Of a stretch of 64,000 nt of DNA, positions 12,092-27,603 are shown in pieces. The DNA comes from Linum tenue (Eukaryota; Streptophyta; Magnoliopsida; Malpighiales; Linaceae). The notes below the pieces were generated by a model. It saw only the letters and a program-made list of their open reading frames with translations. It had not been told where the DNA came from and made no database searches. The stretch is taken from NCBI GenBank assembly GCA_946122785.1, contig CAMGYJ010000006.1, positions 40,196,066 through 40,260,065 of the forward strand, read 5' to 3'. The position numbers and the translations under genes are program-made. Within the stretch, counting starts at the first letter, position 1, and each line of letters begins with the position of its first letter.

Positions 12092-12562
12092 TTAATTTCT
12101 GTGGTGATTATCAACCTCTGATTCGCCGGGTTCGAGAGAGGGATGTGACACATGGAGCCGGTGGTGCGGTGCTAGAGGAGATTTGCTTGGCGTCGCAGTC
12201 TTTTGTTTTGTTTGATTGCACTTTTACTCCTCGTTTGTACAACAAGGTTGCCCACCTTATGCCTACTAATACCCTTTCATTGACAGTTCGACTAGTTGTT
12301 GACTGTCGCGTCTGGTTATCTACTGTCCTGTAACTGTAATATCAAACTATATATGATAAAAAAAGTATATGGAGTCATCATTTGCGCTTAGAACAAAACA
12401 ATAAACAATCACCCACCGCCCGTCTAGGAATCTTGGTAGTTGTTGTTTATTGTTCAAACTCCCATCACTTTACCGGTAGGCTCTATATATATATATAGTT
12501 CCTAACACCAGCTGGTTAAAAACAAAGCCAGGAGATTCAAAAGAAAAACCCGGCTCAAGATA

Positions 12563-12589
12563 GGGTGCATAACCCATGGTTATGCACCC
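12563..12589. repeat. Near-perfect palindrome GGGTGCATAACC...GGTTATGCACCC
   Basis: A 27-base near-palindrome that could be the terminal inverted repeat of a small DNA transposon collapsed to a footprint, or simply a foldback. No second copy in the neighbourhood defines an element. Confidence 0.5.
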
Positions 12590-12659
12590 ATCAATAACCA
12601 AATCTGGACCCTTCATTTAGAAAATCCAGATCTAAAGATGAAGAATTAAATGTCATTTT

Positions 12660-13310
12660 TATTTTACTAGCTTTCTTAATTGACTCATATATTTTTCGTT
12701 TTAACTCGGATTTTAATTTTTTTTGCACAGATGGAACGAGTACATCGTGCTCTACAAAATGAGATCAATTTTCAATATTTTTTTAGGGAAAAAAAATTTT
12801 GGACTCTCGGTACCAACTGCATACCATATGGTATCTTCTTCGTTTTTCATTCGTTTTTGAAAACGTTTGCACAGCAGGGACGGTTTCATCATGATCTATT
12901 GGATCTACAAATTTCTGGGTGAACAAATTACAAGACCAAAAAATACCACCAAATACCATACAATACCACCCTAGTACGGGGTGGTATTTTATGGTATCTT
13001 ATGGTATACAATGTTAAAAGTCGTAAATGACAATTAATATACTTCTACTATCGTGTATTCAATCATCCTACAGTCTTGGTTTGTTCATACCACCATGGTA
13101 CGCTTTTCAGACCATAGGTATGCTCTTATTTCAATACCAGTCAATACCATATGGTATAGACTGGTAAAAAATGGCTCAATTTTTTTTGTTCGAAAAATAT
13201 ATCAAAGTGGATATCATTTTGAAGAGCACAATTAATCTGATCTAACTGTGCAAAAAAAATTAAATTTTGACTTAAAACGAGTGAGAAATCGTCCGTCAAA
13301 GATTAAGGAG
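12660..13310. mobile_element. Inverted-repeat (MITE/foldback-like) element
   Basis: 12696-12765 and 13219-13290 are diverged inverted copies. Both contain TTTAATTTTTTTTGCACAG next to a TCGTTTTAA block and a GTGCTCT(A/T)CAAAATG block. Weaker similarity continues outward to about 12660 and 13310. The centre is rich in ATACCA / TGGTAT half-palindromes (for example 12975-13010). No transposase is present and I could not fix the ends. Confidence 0.5.
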
Positions 13311-13357
13311 GGGAAAATTAAAGGCTTTCCAAGAGAGAGAGGATGCTGATGTCATGC

Positions 13358-14546
13358 TAGGGGTGGGCGTTCGGTCGGTTCGGTTTGAACCGAACCGAAC
13401 TAGTATATCCCGATTTTCCGAATCACAGAATCCCTCAACCGAATTCGAACCGAAATATAATTCGGTTCGGTTCGGCCGAACCGAATTATATCTCGGTTCG
13501 GTTCGGATTTTCACCACATCCGAAATTGTTAGCTTCCCTAGGGAGAACCCATATGAGATGAGGGCCAGGTGATCATTTTTTTTCTTTTCTCACTCGCTCT
13601 CTCTCCCCCACCAAACAAAGCTTCTCCACCCTTTTTTTCTTCACCTTCTCTGACTCTCTCGCCCAGCAAAGAGGCAAATTTGCTTTCCCCAATCCTCATT
13701 GATCCTCCCAGCAAACAACCTTCACCAAACAAATTTCCCCTATCTTCTTCTTCTTTACCTTCTCTCTCGCCCCAGCAAACAAGATTTCAGTGTGTGTGTA
13801 TGACGGCGGTAGCGGCAAGAGGGTTGAACCTCCAATCCCACTGACGTGCGACGACGACGAGCTGGGTACGCTCACCATAGAAGATTAAATCTGAGAGCGC
13901 AGATGAGGGAAATAGGATCTAGAATCGGGTAAACCATTTTCGACATGCATGTAGGTTTCTCGATTGATTTTCGATACTGATTGGATGCATGTGTATTTTT
14001 AAGTTTGGATTTGGGTTTCTGGTCTCAGGGAGGAGAATAGAGCGGAGAGAGAGAAAGGGTCTCGAACTTCAGTGGTCGGCGAGGAGAAAAGAATAGAGAT
14101 CAGGGGTGATTCTGTGGCGTCTCTCAACCAGGAGGGTTCGGCGGCACCTTTGACTGATCCTTGATGGGCAGCGGTGGAGGAGGCGGTCAGGCGGCGACTA
14201 GGGATGAATTTTACTTAGGGTTAGGTTAGCACCAGCAGAAGACATGGAGTGGTGGGCTGTAAGAAATTTAATTTTGGGCTATGTTTGGTTTAAGTTTTTA
14301 CAGGGTTGGGCTTTGTGAGAGGCCTCAGTAGTCAAGTTGGGCTGTAGGATTGTGGGTTTAAGTTTCAGATCGGTTTCTCGGTTCGGCTAATCGGAATTCG
14401 GGTTCGGTTTGCGACCACTGGTTTCCGAACTATGACCTTTTGACTTCCGAATTCCGATCCGAAAAGTAATATTTCGGTTTCGATTCAGTATAGTTCGGTT
14501 TCGGGTCGATTCGGTTCGGGTTTACCGAACCGCATGCCCACCCCTA
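13358..14546. mobile_element. Non-autonomous hAT element at the thiolase promoter
   Basis: It starts TAGGGGTGGGC and ends GCCCACCCCTA, with a perfect 8-bp duplication TGTCATGC at 13350-13357 and 14547-14554. Both ends are dense in subterminal CGGTTCGG / CCGAACCG motifs (13370-13510 and 14370-14535), as in many plant hAT families. There is no transposase in its 1189 bp. It lies within roughly 100 bp of the apparent 5'UTR start of the acetyl-CoA acetyltransferase gene. Confidence 0.93.
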
Positions 14547-14554
14547 TGTCATGC

Positions 14555-15171
14555 TGATGTGGGCGGATTACTCATAGTTACTCACCATAAGGTTACTGAC
14601 CTGATCCATTCCCGAAAAACCCCACTCGCCCATTCCATCCCTTTGTCTCAGTCTCTCAGTTTCAGTGCAAACTATCAGTTCTTTCCAGTTCCTCGCCGCC
14701 GATCACTACCTGCCCACCTCCAGGTAATGATAATAACATCGCTATTATACATCTTCATTCTTTCCTCCGATTCCCCGCAACTTCTAATCCCTCCCCGGCG
14801 ATTAGATCTACCAGCTGCTCATTAGAATTCGGCTCCGGGCTTTGATCAGTCCCAATCTGAATGAAACCTTTTTGTTTTCTTCCCTCCTTCTCTTGCTTTA
14901 ATGGGTTACTGCTGAATTAGACTTGTAGTCCAAGTTTCGGGTGCAACTCGAACCCTTCTTGCAAGTCAATTAAATTTTGTTTTAGGGTCTACTTGCTTAA
15001 TTGTTAAGTGGCGGCTGCTTTTACTTTTCTTTTAAGGTGACGACAGCCAAAGCTGAGAATGATTGCTTCCTTTTAATCAGATCATGTGTCTTATTTTACT
15101 TGACAACCTTTCTGCATTACTTTGATTCCTCTTTTTGTGGGACTGCAGAGTTCTCCTTCTGAAGCAGATCC
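14555..15171 (+). promoter_or_regulatory. Thiolase gene proximal promoter, 5'UTR exon and 5'UTR intron
   Basis: A CT-rich leader-like stretch (about 14625-14723) ends in CACCTCCAG followed by GTAATGATAA, a good donor. An acceptor TTTTTGTGGGACTGCAG ends at 15148, and the rest of the leader leads to the ATG at 15172. The 5'UTR intron would be about 425 bp. No convincing TATA box is visible between the hAT element and the leader. The transcription start is inferred. Confidence 0.6.
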
Positions 15172-19199
<4,028 letters not shown>

Positions 19200-19323
19200 G
19201 AAAGAATCATTGGAAGATTCTCATCAGTTGTAGTTTGTACCCTTTTCTAATGTTGCTACTCATTGTTGATCTCCAATAAAACTTGTTGAGGTGTAATATT
19301 TTATTTTATTTTTAATCTGAGGT

Positions 19324-19610
19324 TGTAAGGACCTGGATGTTGGCGAAGAGAAGAGAGTAAAGGAGAAAGACGGAGATTTTGGGAGAGAAGAGAGCTGTGG
19401 CGAAGAGAAGAGAGTAAAGGAGAAAGACAAAGATTTTGGGAGAGAAGAGAGCTGTAGCTATTTTATTTCTAACTAAAGAGTAAAGTTGTATAGAAGAATG
19501 AGTTGTCAAAGATAGCCAATTACAGAATGCTCTCCTATTTATACTTCTCCACACTTTAGACGTCACTTCCAGCTATACAAGTCGTTACGCCAGCTGTGCA
19601 GGTTGTTACA
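19324..19610 (-). repeat. Chromovirus LTR with internal ~57-bp duplication
   Basis: TG...CA boundaries (minus strand TGTAACAACC to CCTTACA). Inside it, a GGCGAAGAGAAGAGAGTAAA block is tandemly duplicated (about 19342-19398 and 19399-19455). Confidence 0.75.
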
Positions 19611-19650
19611 AACCCGCTCTCTTCAGAATCAGCTTGTCCTCAAGCTGAGC

Positions 19651-20436
19651 ATTATCAAGACGGAAATGCTGGAAACTGTAGCCTGAAGGTCTGCAAGTCC
19701 TCCCAGGTCGCATCTTTCGGTGCCTGATGCGTCCATTGGACCAGAATTATCAAGACGGAAATGCTGAAAACAGTAGCATGAAGGTCTGCAAGTCCTCCCA
19801 AGTCGCATCTTTCGGTGTCTGATGCGTCCATTGGACCAGAACTTGAGTGACTGCCTGGTTGTTCTGATTAACGAATCTCCTAGCAAGTATCTGAGCTGGG
19901 GCCAACTTTAGACTTACCCTGGCATCAGTGTCTGGAAGATGGAAAGTAGCTGGAGGAACTATGAATCGCACAATTTCAGCTGAGACACATGAAAAACTGG
20001 GTGCACTTTCGATTCATCTGGTAATGCCAACCTGTAAGCAACATTCCCCACCTGAGAAAGGATTCGATAAATGCGGTCCTAGCTTGTTGCCATGCCTGCC
20101 CACTACCGAACCTTGACGATAGGGTTGTAGACGAAGATACACCCAATCGCCCACCTGCAGTACTCTCTCAGATCTCCTCCTGCCAGCATATTGCTTCTGA
20201 CGATTTTGTGCCTGAGTAATGTTGTGCGTCAGCAACTGAACAAGTTGCTGTTGCTGGGTAACTCGCTCCTCTACTGCCCCCACTGAAGAAGAGAGATGAT
20301 CTGCAAGCCCAAAGAAAGGTGGTGGAAACTCATACAACGCCTCAAAGGGAGACATCAGCAAACTGATGTGAAAATGGGTGTTGTAGCACCACTCCGCCAG
20401 GGTAAGCCATTCAACCCAATCTTGATGCCTGTGAAA
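19651..20436 (-). pseudogene. Chromovirus integrase C-terminus and chromodomain, part duplicated
   Basis: From 20436 downward: HRHQDWVEWLTLAEWCYNTH, then MSPFEALYEFPPP, the GDWVYLRLQPYRQ motif and [18 protein letters not shown]. The chromodomain then reads PAQILARRFVNQNNQAVTQ, VLVQWTHQTPKDATWEDL and FPS. The part encoding VQW to FPS is tandemly duplicated with a 95-bp period (19651-19745 and 19746-19840). 95 is not a multiple of three, and a stop follows the first copy. The chromodomain normally steers integration to heterochromatin. Confidence 0.85.
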
Positions 20437-20440
20437 GGAT

Positions 20441-21082
20441 CATGTGTTAGGATCTTTCTTGTATGAAGTTTTGGATGCTATATTGTTTGATTATCATCGA
20501 TTGAGGCATGATTTATTGAGTCAATTGAAGCCTAATCATCTTCTCTTGATTTCTGCTTTAACCTATGATAGATAGAATCTTATTAGGTTAAGAGAGCTTC
20601 CTTGATTGATAGTGGTGAATTGGTTGTCAGAGAGTCAATCAATTCACTGCTTTGTACTGGAATTCATTCCAGTAGTGGAGATCTGTGTGATTCGTCTTAG
20701 CAGTCTATCCCGGTGAAGGCTAGTCGCTTGCCGGGTATTCTGTCTAAGAGGGTTTGGTCAGCTTAAGAGATTCCAAGCTAATTTAGGATATTCCGCAGTT
20801 TAATCAACAGTAGATCAACCAAAGGTAATTGCAACTTGGACCTAATTGAGGAGCTAGGGGGAATCATACCTAAGTGAGTTCCCAACTTGTAATTAGTAGA
20901 GTAATTAGTAGAGTTGTTTAGTAAATCAATCCTTAATCTAGTTGGCTAGATAATGAACTGAAGCTGAGTAATAGTAACTCTGGAAACCCGTGGATTCGAT
21001 GTTTATTACTTGTGCCACTTTACTGCAGTCCCTTTCATTGGTTACGCTTGGCTATTGTTAGGTGTTGTGTTTTAGCGTGTCA
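20441..21082 (+). repeat. Truncated LTR, same family as 55312-56694
   Basis: This 642-bp stretch matches, in reverse orientation, the part of the 55312-60792 element's LTR from CATGTGTTAGGATC to the terminal TTTAGCGTGTCA. The left end is lost at a junction with the chromovirus. To the right it abuts Gypsy integrase sequence rather than a primer binding site, so the junction at about 21083 is a rearrangement or truncation. Confidence 0.85.
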
Positions 21083-21083
21083 C

Positions 21084-22143
21084 CTACCTTTTTCGGATTT
21101 GGGCCGATGGGGTCATCCAGTGGTGTGTCCCAGAGAAGGAAATGACAGCTATTCTAAGCCACTGCCACAAAGGACCAGCTGGGGGCCATCATGGTGGCAA
21201 CCGAACTGCAAGGAAGGTGCTTCAATCGGGATTCTATTGGCAATCCCTATTACGTGATGCCTACACATTTGTGAGTCATTGCGACAACTGCCAAAGGACA
21301 GGTCATGTGTCTAACCGAAATGAGATGCCCCAAACGATTTCCATTACATCTGAGATTTTCGATGTTTGGGGCATCGACTTTATGGGCCCTTTCCCCTCAT
21401 CTTTTGGAAACAAGTACATTTTAGTGGTCATGGACTATGTCTCGAGGTGGGTCGATGCTCAAGCTCTCCCCACCAATGATGCAAGACGGGTCTGCGGATT
21501 TCTTAAAAAACTTATTTTATGATTTGGGACCCTGAGGGCCATCATCAGTGATCGAGTAACCCATTTTCAAGGGCAATTCGACATACTCCTCGATCGCTAT
21601 GGTGTTACCCACCGCGTGTCAATGGCCTATCATCCCCAAACAAGTGGACAAGTAGAGTTGTCAAATAGGGAACTGAAAAGGATACTAGAAAAGACCGTGG
21701 ACCAATCCCGCAAGGATTGGTCCGCAAAACTTGATGATTCTCTATGGGCGTACAACACGGTCTACAAAACCCCAATCGGCGTCTCGTCTTACCAATTGGT
21801 GTATGGCAAAGCGTGTCATCTGCTTGTAGAGCTAGTGCATAGGGCTTTCTGGGCTACCAAGCTATTGAATATGGTCCCTATTTTGTGTGGAAATGAAAGA
21901 AAGTTGCAGGTGCTTCAACTCGATGAGTGGCGTCTCCAGGCCTATGAGAATACCAAGATTTACAAGAAAAGGACGAAGCGCTTGCATGATGCTCAACTGA
22001 AAGGAGGGAAGGATTTTCAACCAGGAGAGCAGGTACTCTTGTACAACTCTCAGTTACGATTATTCCCCTGGAAGTTAAGGTCAAAATGGTCGGGCCCGTA
22101 TGCGGTAACGCAAGTGTTCCCATATGGTAGAGATCCCACCTAG
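21084..22143 (+). pseudogene. Athila/Tat-group Gypsy integrase, two open blocks
   Basis: The reading starts near WCVPEKEM with the HHCC zinc-binding region (ILSHCHKGPAGGHHGG and CDNCQRTGHVS). It continues into the integrase core with catalytic Asp in VWGIDFMGPFP, the second Asp in [10 protein letters not shown] and Glu in [12 protein letters not shown]. After a stop near 21521 the frame is resumed from 21616 to 22143 ([19 protein letters not shown], then [18 protein letters not shown]). The GKACHL(P)VEL motif is typical of the non-chromovirus Athila/Tat elements. Upstream pol is absent, so the copy is defective. Confidence 0.88.
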
Positions 22144-24730
22144 AGCAAGGAACTTTCAAAGTGAATGGACACCTCCTAAAACGTTCCTACAAGATGTCTA
22201 GTCTAAAGTCTCTGTCTAGCTTAAGACGTTAAATTAGCGCTTGTTGGGAGGCAACCCAACGGAGGTTAGCAAATCTCTCTTGTTCTACTATCGTATTGTG
22301 ATGTGTAATAACCATGTCCCGAGCGAGTCGTATTGTGTTTGTGTATATGTGTTTTTTGTCTTTTCCTTGAAGCTTCAATCTGCTACCCCGGAACCAATTC
22401 CAACTTTCACTCACCAAGCAAAGCGGTAACATTGTTCTACCACTATCTTACGCCATTGAGGGCAATGTCGAACTTAAGTGTGTGTGTGGGGGGGGGGGGT
22501 GTAGTTTATTCTTATGCTTGTGTGAGTGTGATGGATGCTTGGAGCCTTGATTAGGCTGTCAATTTGGTTTGGTTTGTTTAACCAAACCATTAAGTATGCA
22601 AAACCAAAAATCAAAAATCAAATCCCAAAAACCAAAACCATTAAGGCCTTATTGGTTTTCGGTTGCCAAAAACCAATAAGGGCTTTAATGGTTTTGGTTT
22701 GGATAACCAAAAAACCAACATGTACTCATACACTCATATTTATTTTCATTTCCCTCCTTTTTATTGAATTAACTTCATAATAATAGTAAATGGCCATTAC
22801 AAATTATTGGTTGGCATGCATGTCAAAAGAAACAAAAAAAAATTGTTGATAAATAATTTTATTCTTATTGGTTTCTTAACGGTTTCTATTGGTTTTTCGG
22901 TTTTAACCAAACCAAAACCATTAAGTTTGCTTATTGGTTTAAAACCAAAAAACTGAAACCATTAGCTTCCCAATTGGTTTGGTTTCAGTTAAAACCAAAA
23001 AACCAAAACCAAATGGACAGCCCTAGCCTTGATGTATGCCCAAATTTGAAAATTTTGAGGGCTCCAAGCAATGTTTGCATGATCGAAGTGGCCGGTTTGT
23101 AGGAGAATCTCGTGTTTATTGCCATTGACCTTGAATTGTTGCATGTGATTGAGTGTGTCGTATGATGATGACTGAGAGGTGCATTAGGATAGTGCAAAAG
23201 CTTAGTTCTCATGTGTGCAAAAATGAATGGATGTCTTGACTCGATCACTTGTTGATTAAAATTGCCATGCATTGTGTTTTGTGAAAGTGGAATGAATGAT
23301 TGGGTGACTAGGTAGCCATGTGAGTTTTGAGCCGATCGTTTTCTTCTTGTGTGCTTAGATCCCTCTTACCACTGTGAGTAACATCACAGTTTTTACTAGT
23401 GAGTATGATGGAAGCATAGGATTAGTACATGCCCAAATGTTGATTGTCCCGAAATGTTTTATCCCCTAGTCAACCCCTTTGAGCCTTGTGACTTTGGGGG
23501 TCGTTCTCATGATTAGGAGCTTTGTGCTTGTGAGCTTAATGGTGTTTGATAGAATGACCCCCCATCCTTTCTTCCTGTCTATACGTGTGTCGTCCTTGTG
23601 TCCCGGAGCTCTCGCTTTTGAGTTCCATTGAGGTTCTACATAGGAGGATTATGCGCGGTTCTTGCTAGGAATGAAAGAGAAAAGAGTAGTGTTGGAGTGA
23701 GTTCTTAAAGGAGAGCATTGGTTGTTAAAATTAGTGTGGAAAGTGTTTAACTCTTTAGTATCTCCCTCAAAATGAAAAAAAATAAAAAAAGGAAAGTAGA
23801 AAGAAAGAAAAAGAAAGAAAGAGAAACGAAAAAGAGGTAATAAAACGGGGTCAATAAATTAGAGAGTGCCACAAAAGATTCGAAGAGTATGCTCTAAGTG
23901 GGGTTTCTTGGCATGCAAGCTATTGAAGCACTCACATTGTTTTAGAACTCCTTCACTACCAAGTCAAAATGTGATAGCAAGAAAGACTGAGGAAGAGCGC
24001 TTAAAGGTAGTTCATGATGGGTGATAGGTTGGAAGGGAGAAACAAGGTTTTTGGCCGATGCTAGTGGCCATTGTTTGTAGGGAAGGTTCTTAGTCAAAGT
24101 CGTAGAACCTCTGGGTTTAGGGTGAAGATGTAGGATCTCATGATGTGTTTTCCACCATCCAAAAAGCCTTTTCCCCATGTCCAAGATAATTGCCAGTCAT
24201 TTGAACCCGTGTCTAAGACCTCCGGACAAGCTAGTGATGACAACCGTCACGTGAACTCTAACATTTAGAGGTTGCCTTCATGGTAAAGAGACGACAGGGT
24301 TGAGTTTTGATGATTTTGCACATTTTTTCGCCAAAAAGGTCCCGACCCCACTGGTCAAGAGAGTGAGTGATTCATTCTTGTTTTGCATGTCATATCATAC
24401 CCCGGTGAGGACCTTTGTTGCCCCTTCATTCGTTTCTTGGACTTGAATGTTATGCATGGTTAGTTTTTGTTTATAAGTGATCTTGTTGAGACTTGCATTG
24501 ATTCATGAACAAGGTGAGAACTTTTCATTTGCCCATTTTTTGGTGACCTCGAATGTCGTTTGTGGTGGATGTCGCTATTGCTTGCAACAATCATGTGTTA
24601 ATTTCCAATAGCCATTGAGATTCGCCACTTTGTGCCCTTTGATTTGTCCCAAAGCATTTTGTTAGGTTGAGAGATTACCTTGTGTGAAATGGTCTACTTG
24701 GAGATAAGCAAATGTCTAAGTGTGGGGGAG
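22144..24730 (+). mobile_element. Gypsy 3' noncoding region with two purine tracts
   Basis: About 2.1 kb of noncoding DNA (excluding the hAT at 22552-23025) between integrase and LTR. It starts with the GTTGGGAGGCAACCCAAC block. A first purine tract (AAGTGTGTGTGTGG plus a 12-G run, 22475-22499) and a second one at the LTR (TAAGTGTGGGGGAG, 24717-24730) bracket it. Long blocks are shared with 630-2150 and 53246-54885. Confidence 0.8.
22552..23025. mobile_element. Small non-autonomous hAT element
   Basis: 474 bp with ends TAGGCTGTCAATTTGG and CCAAATGGACAGCCCTA, and a perfect 8-bp duplication GCCTTGAT at 22544-22551 and 23026-23033. It is filled with TTGGTTTTGG / CCAAAACC motifs in both orientations. 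The related Gypsy copy at 53279-53300 lacks it (GGAGCC followed directly by TTTTGTATGCCC), which gives an empty-site comparison. Confidence 0.94.
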
Positions 24731-25720
24731 TGATTCGGGCCTAATTGTACACTTTTTATCCCCGATTCTCTTTGACGTTTGTTGCAATTGAACTCCAAAA
24801 AGGTTGGTTTTACGCGAGGTTGCTTGTGTTTTAGTGTGTTTCAGATCCTAACAGGTAATACCAAACCCAGAGTCGAAAGTTGGAAGAAAAGGAGCAAAGA
24901 CCGGGCAAAGAGGTGGAGACAGCTGCATTTCCACGGCTTGATATTGGAGTTCAAGGTCTTACAGGACCGTGAATTGGAGCCATGACCCGCAAAGCGAGGA
25001 GCAAACAAAGGGGGTTGTGAATAATTGTACATTTAGGTGCTTAGCAACCTAGGGATTGTGCATAATTGTGCTTAGCACCCCCTAAGTTTGTGCATTTAGG
25101 TGCTAGTAATCCAATTTGCCACCTTAGCCTAGTTTAGAGAGGAAAATCCCCCTTTCAAGGGAGACTCAATCGAGTTGGTTTTCCTTCCGCTTTCTAAGCC
25201 ACCTAAACTAGGTTAAGTTAGGGCAACCCTCAATATTGAGTTAAGAAAGTCGATTAATCATGATTAAACCGTCAGACCTTAGAGTTGAGTGAGGGAGTAA
25301 GTCAATTAGCGATTGTCTAAACCGAGAGGGTCGAGTGACACGACCTTTCATCCTCACCTGGGTTTAGCAATTGAGATGTGGTCTCTGACCACATATGTAT
25401 CCCTCTGCGGTTCGCGATTAACGTGCCCAAGGTAATTGTTCCAATCCACATAGCATGGTAGCGGTTAGGGGGAAGCGACACCCGAGTGACTTTCCCACAA
25501 AAGAGTTTTCAAATCCAATCACCTTTGCTTTCTTTGTTTCAATTAGCAAACCTTTTAAACCAAATTTTTGTTGCTAGATAATGATTTCAACAACGGAAGT
25601 AGGGATAGACGGACCGACCCGGGTCGATATCCAAATACTTGCCCTATACTGCACCCGGTTAGAGTTTAAAAACTTGGGCTCTAATTAGGATTTTATTGTG
25701 GTGTATTTTCGTGCGAGTCA
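24731..25720 (+). repeat. 3' LTR of the Gypsy element (family B)
   Basis: It starts TGATTCGGGCCTAATTGTAC after the purine tract and ends GTGCGAGTCA. It shares its start, the TTTCAGATCCTA block and its end (TATACTGCACCCGG, then GAGTTTAAAAACTTGG) with the split LTR 54886-55311 + 60793-61933. It is shorter than that copy and has diverged from it. Confidence 0.78.
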
Positions 25721-26697
25721 AGTTCTCAGTAGAACGATGAATTTGCGTCCACGACAAGCTCGTTACTCTCTCCCTAAATCAAAGCCGTAAAACACTTTGT
25801 CACTTTATACATGTTTTCACTTCCTTTTGTGGGCGTCTTTTACTTTGTCACTTTATACTTGATATGGTATTTTAGTGTGATCAATAGAACCTGGTTGGAT
25901 CGGGGCTGGGATAGTGGTGCCCATTCCTAACTAGTTCCGAAAAGGTTCTCTTCTAATGTGATATATTTTTTCTTTGCTTTTTCAATTTGAATATTGGTTT
26001 CTTGCAAGACCTGTTCTGCTTCTTGTCATATTTTTTTGCTTCTTCTCTGGTAATTGGAATTGAGTTATACCATATTTGGATGATAAATGCACTAAGGAGC
26101 GGAAATTTGGAGTTTCAAACAATTTAGAATGCAGTTAAACACTTTGTAAGCAAAATGTCGAGGCCAACAAGGCTGAAGCCACAACCGTGTTGGTGGTTGT
26201 ATTTGGATCCACTTGGAATTGCCGATGAATTAAGAAAAGACGCAATAAAAGTCCTATATGAGAGGAATATGGACGACGGTATCCCTAGCCATGTCCAGTC
26301 TCTTAATCTTAATCGGAGAGTGAACACAGTCTAAAAAATTATCGTGCCAGAGTTCGTGTTCACGTTCTATATCAAATCTATTTAAGCGGGATTTAAATTG
26401 AAACGATGTAAAAAATACATCTCGGACATCTGGACCAACCTCAGACATCAATCAATACTTTTGCAAATCTACAAAACAAAGTTTTTTAACTAGTAAAATT
26501 AAACAAAATATTAATATTTTTTTTTTAATTATTGCATTATCAACTATCTCTTTTAAAAATACATTTTCTCTTATTTTCATCTCACTTTCTTCATGAAACA
26601 ATATTTTCTCATATAATTTGCACTACTCAAATTTTCTTTCTCGAAATTTTCTTCTCCTTAGAAATTTTGTTGTGAATAAAAACCACAAACAATGCTC
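25721..26697. other. AT-rich spacer, no gene seen
   Basis: It contains a short duplication of TTTGTCACTTTATAC (about 25797-25855) and only short, unrecognisable ORFs. No support for a gene. Confidence 0.5.
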
Positions 26698-27603
26698 ACG
26701 TCCTCTAGGGATGACAGGCTGATGCCCGCTTCTGGGCATCCGGCCAAAGCCCGCCCGCCATCGGCCTATTTTGTCCGGATGTTGAGTCCCGTCAACGAGT
26801 CACGGGTAACCCATTGCCCGTCAAATGCGGGTAGCGGACGGGGCCGGATCCATGCATATCCGCCCCGAGACCCACTCGTTAGATTATCCGTGCATAAAAC
26901 GATATCGTTTTGGTGTGCATATATAAACAACACCTAACATAGCGGCAACCGCTTGAGACTCTCTAAACCCTCATTCACTCTCGACTCCCCCAAAATCTGA
27001 AAAACCTAATCCTCTCTCTCATTCTCTCTCTAGCAAATGGCGATCAGACAGGAAATTCGCTCGATCAACGCGCAATTTTGCCGATTTTTTTTCATTGTCC
27101 AATCAAAACCTCACCTAGAATATCGAATCGATAATCTTTCATCTTCAATTCCTCCAATCACATGGCAGAAAGAGCAATCATTCGTCAACGATTTCGTCGT
27201 TCACAACAGCCGAAGGAGTTGTTTGGAGTTCTATCGAATATCATCACAGATAAGGAACAACATGCTTCCTTAATCCTTGTATACATTTTTTTCCCTTTTA
27301 TTTTAAATTCTAATTTAGAAGTCGAACTGACTCTTCATTCTTTCCGCTTTCTATTTCTATATATAGAAAATTTTCAAGTGAGTCCTTCTATCTCATCATT
27401 TGGCCATCTTCTTCTCATTTTGGGAAGCGAGTTCTGAGTTTTAATATCCAAATCTGTCCAGAGACAGGGAGGCAGAGACCAAACTTCATATTCCAGGTTA
27501 AGGGTTTCAACTCTACTTACTCGTTGCTATTTTCTGAATTAGTGGTTTATTACAAACATGCATAGATGATTGACAGATTTTTAACTGTGACTTTTTTGTT
27601 CAT

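Larger units (their letters stand above)
8301..12333 (+). pseudogene. LINE RT C-terminus, zf-RVT and split RNase H
   Basis: 8301-8660 encodes the distal RT (VSGQKVNLSKSSIYVS and KYLGLPVHIQRSKTQTF). 8660-9530 is a heavily frameshifted continuation through the zf-RVT region. RNase H begins near 9860 (LVRFDGAWKKDVGGG, then YELLALRDAVHWCLTHGFYS at about 10000-10066). It resumes after the Helitron at 12092 with NFCGDYQPLIRRVRERD, GGAVLEEICLASQSFVLFD and LYNKVAHL. Stop codons occur throughout; it is inactive. Confidence 0.82.
8287..12350 (+). mobile_element. Second LINE, 5'-truncated, interrupted by a Helitron
   Basis: Plus-strand LINE starting inside the RT and ending near a short A-run (about 12358-12364). 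Its RNase H is split by a 2-kb Helitron at 10068-12091; removing that insertion restores an in-frame RNase H reading. No clear target-site duplication was found. It is not the same copy as the minus-strand LINE at 5255-7120. Confidence 0.8.
19324..20436 (-). mobile_element. Chromovirus (Ty3/Gypsy) 3' part with LTR
   Basis: On the minus strand: integrase C-terminus, chromodomain, the CTTGAGGACAAG block common at chromovirus 3' ends, a purine tract AGAGAGCGGG, then a 287-bp LTR (19324-19610) beginning TGTAACAACC and ending GGTCCTTACA. The 5' portion is missing; at about 20437 the sequence changes to an unrelated LTR fragment. It lies directly downstream of the thiolase polyadenylation region. 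Confidence 0.85.

Noticed and set aside
13538..13878. Short ORFs inside the promoter hAT
   Set aside because: CT-rich low-complexity translation within a non-autonomous transposon.
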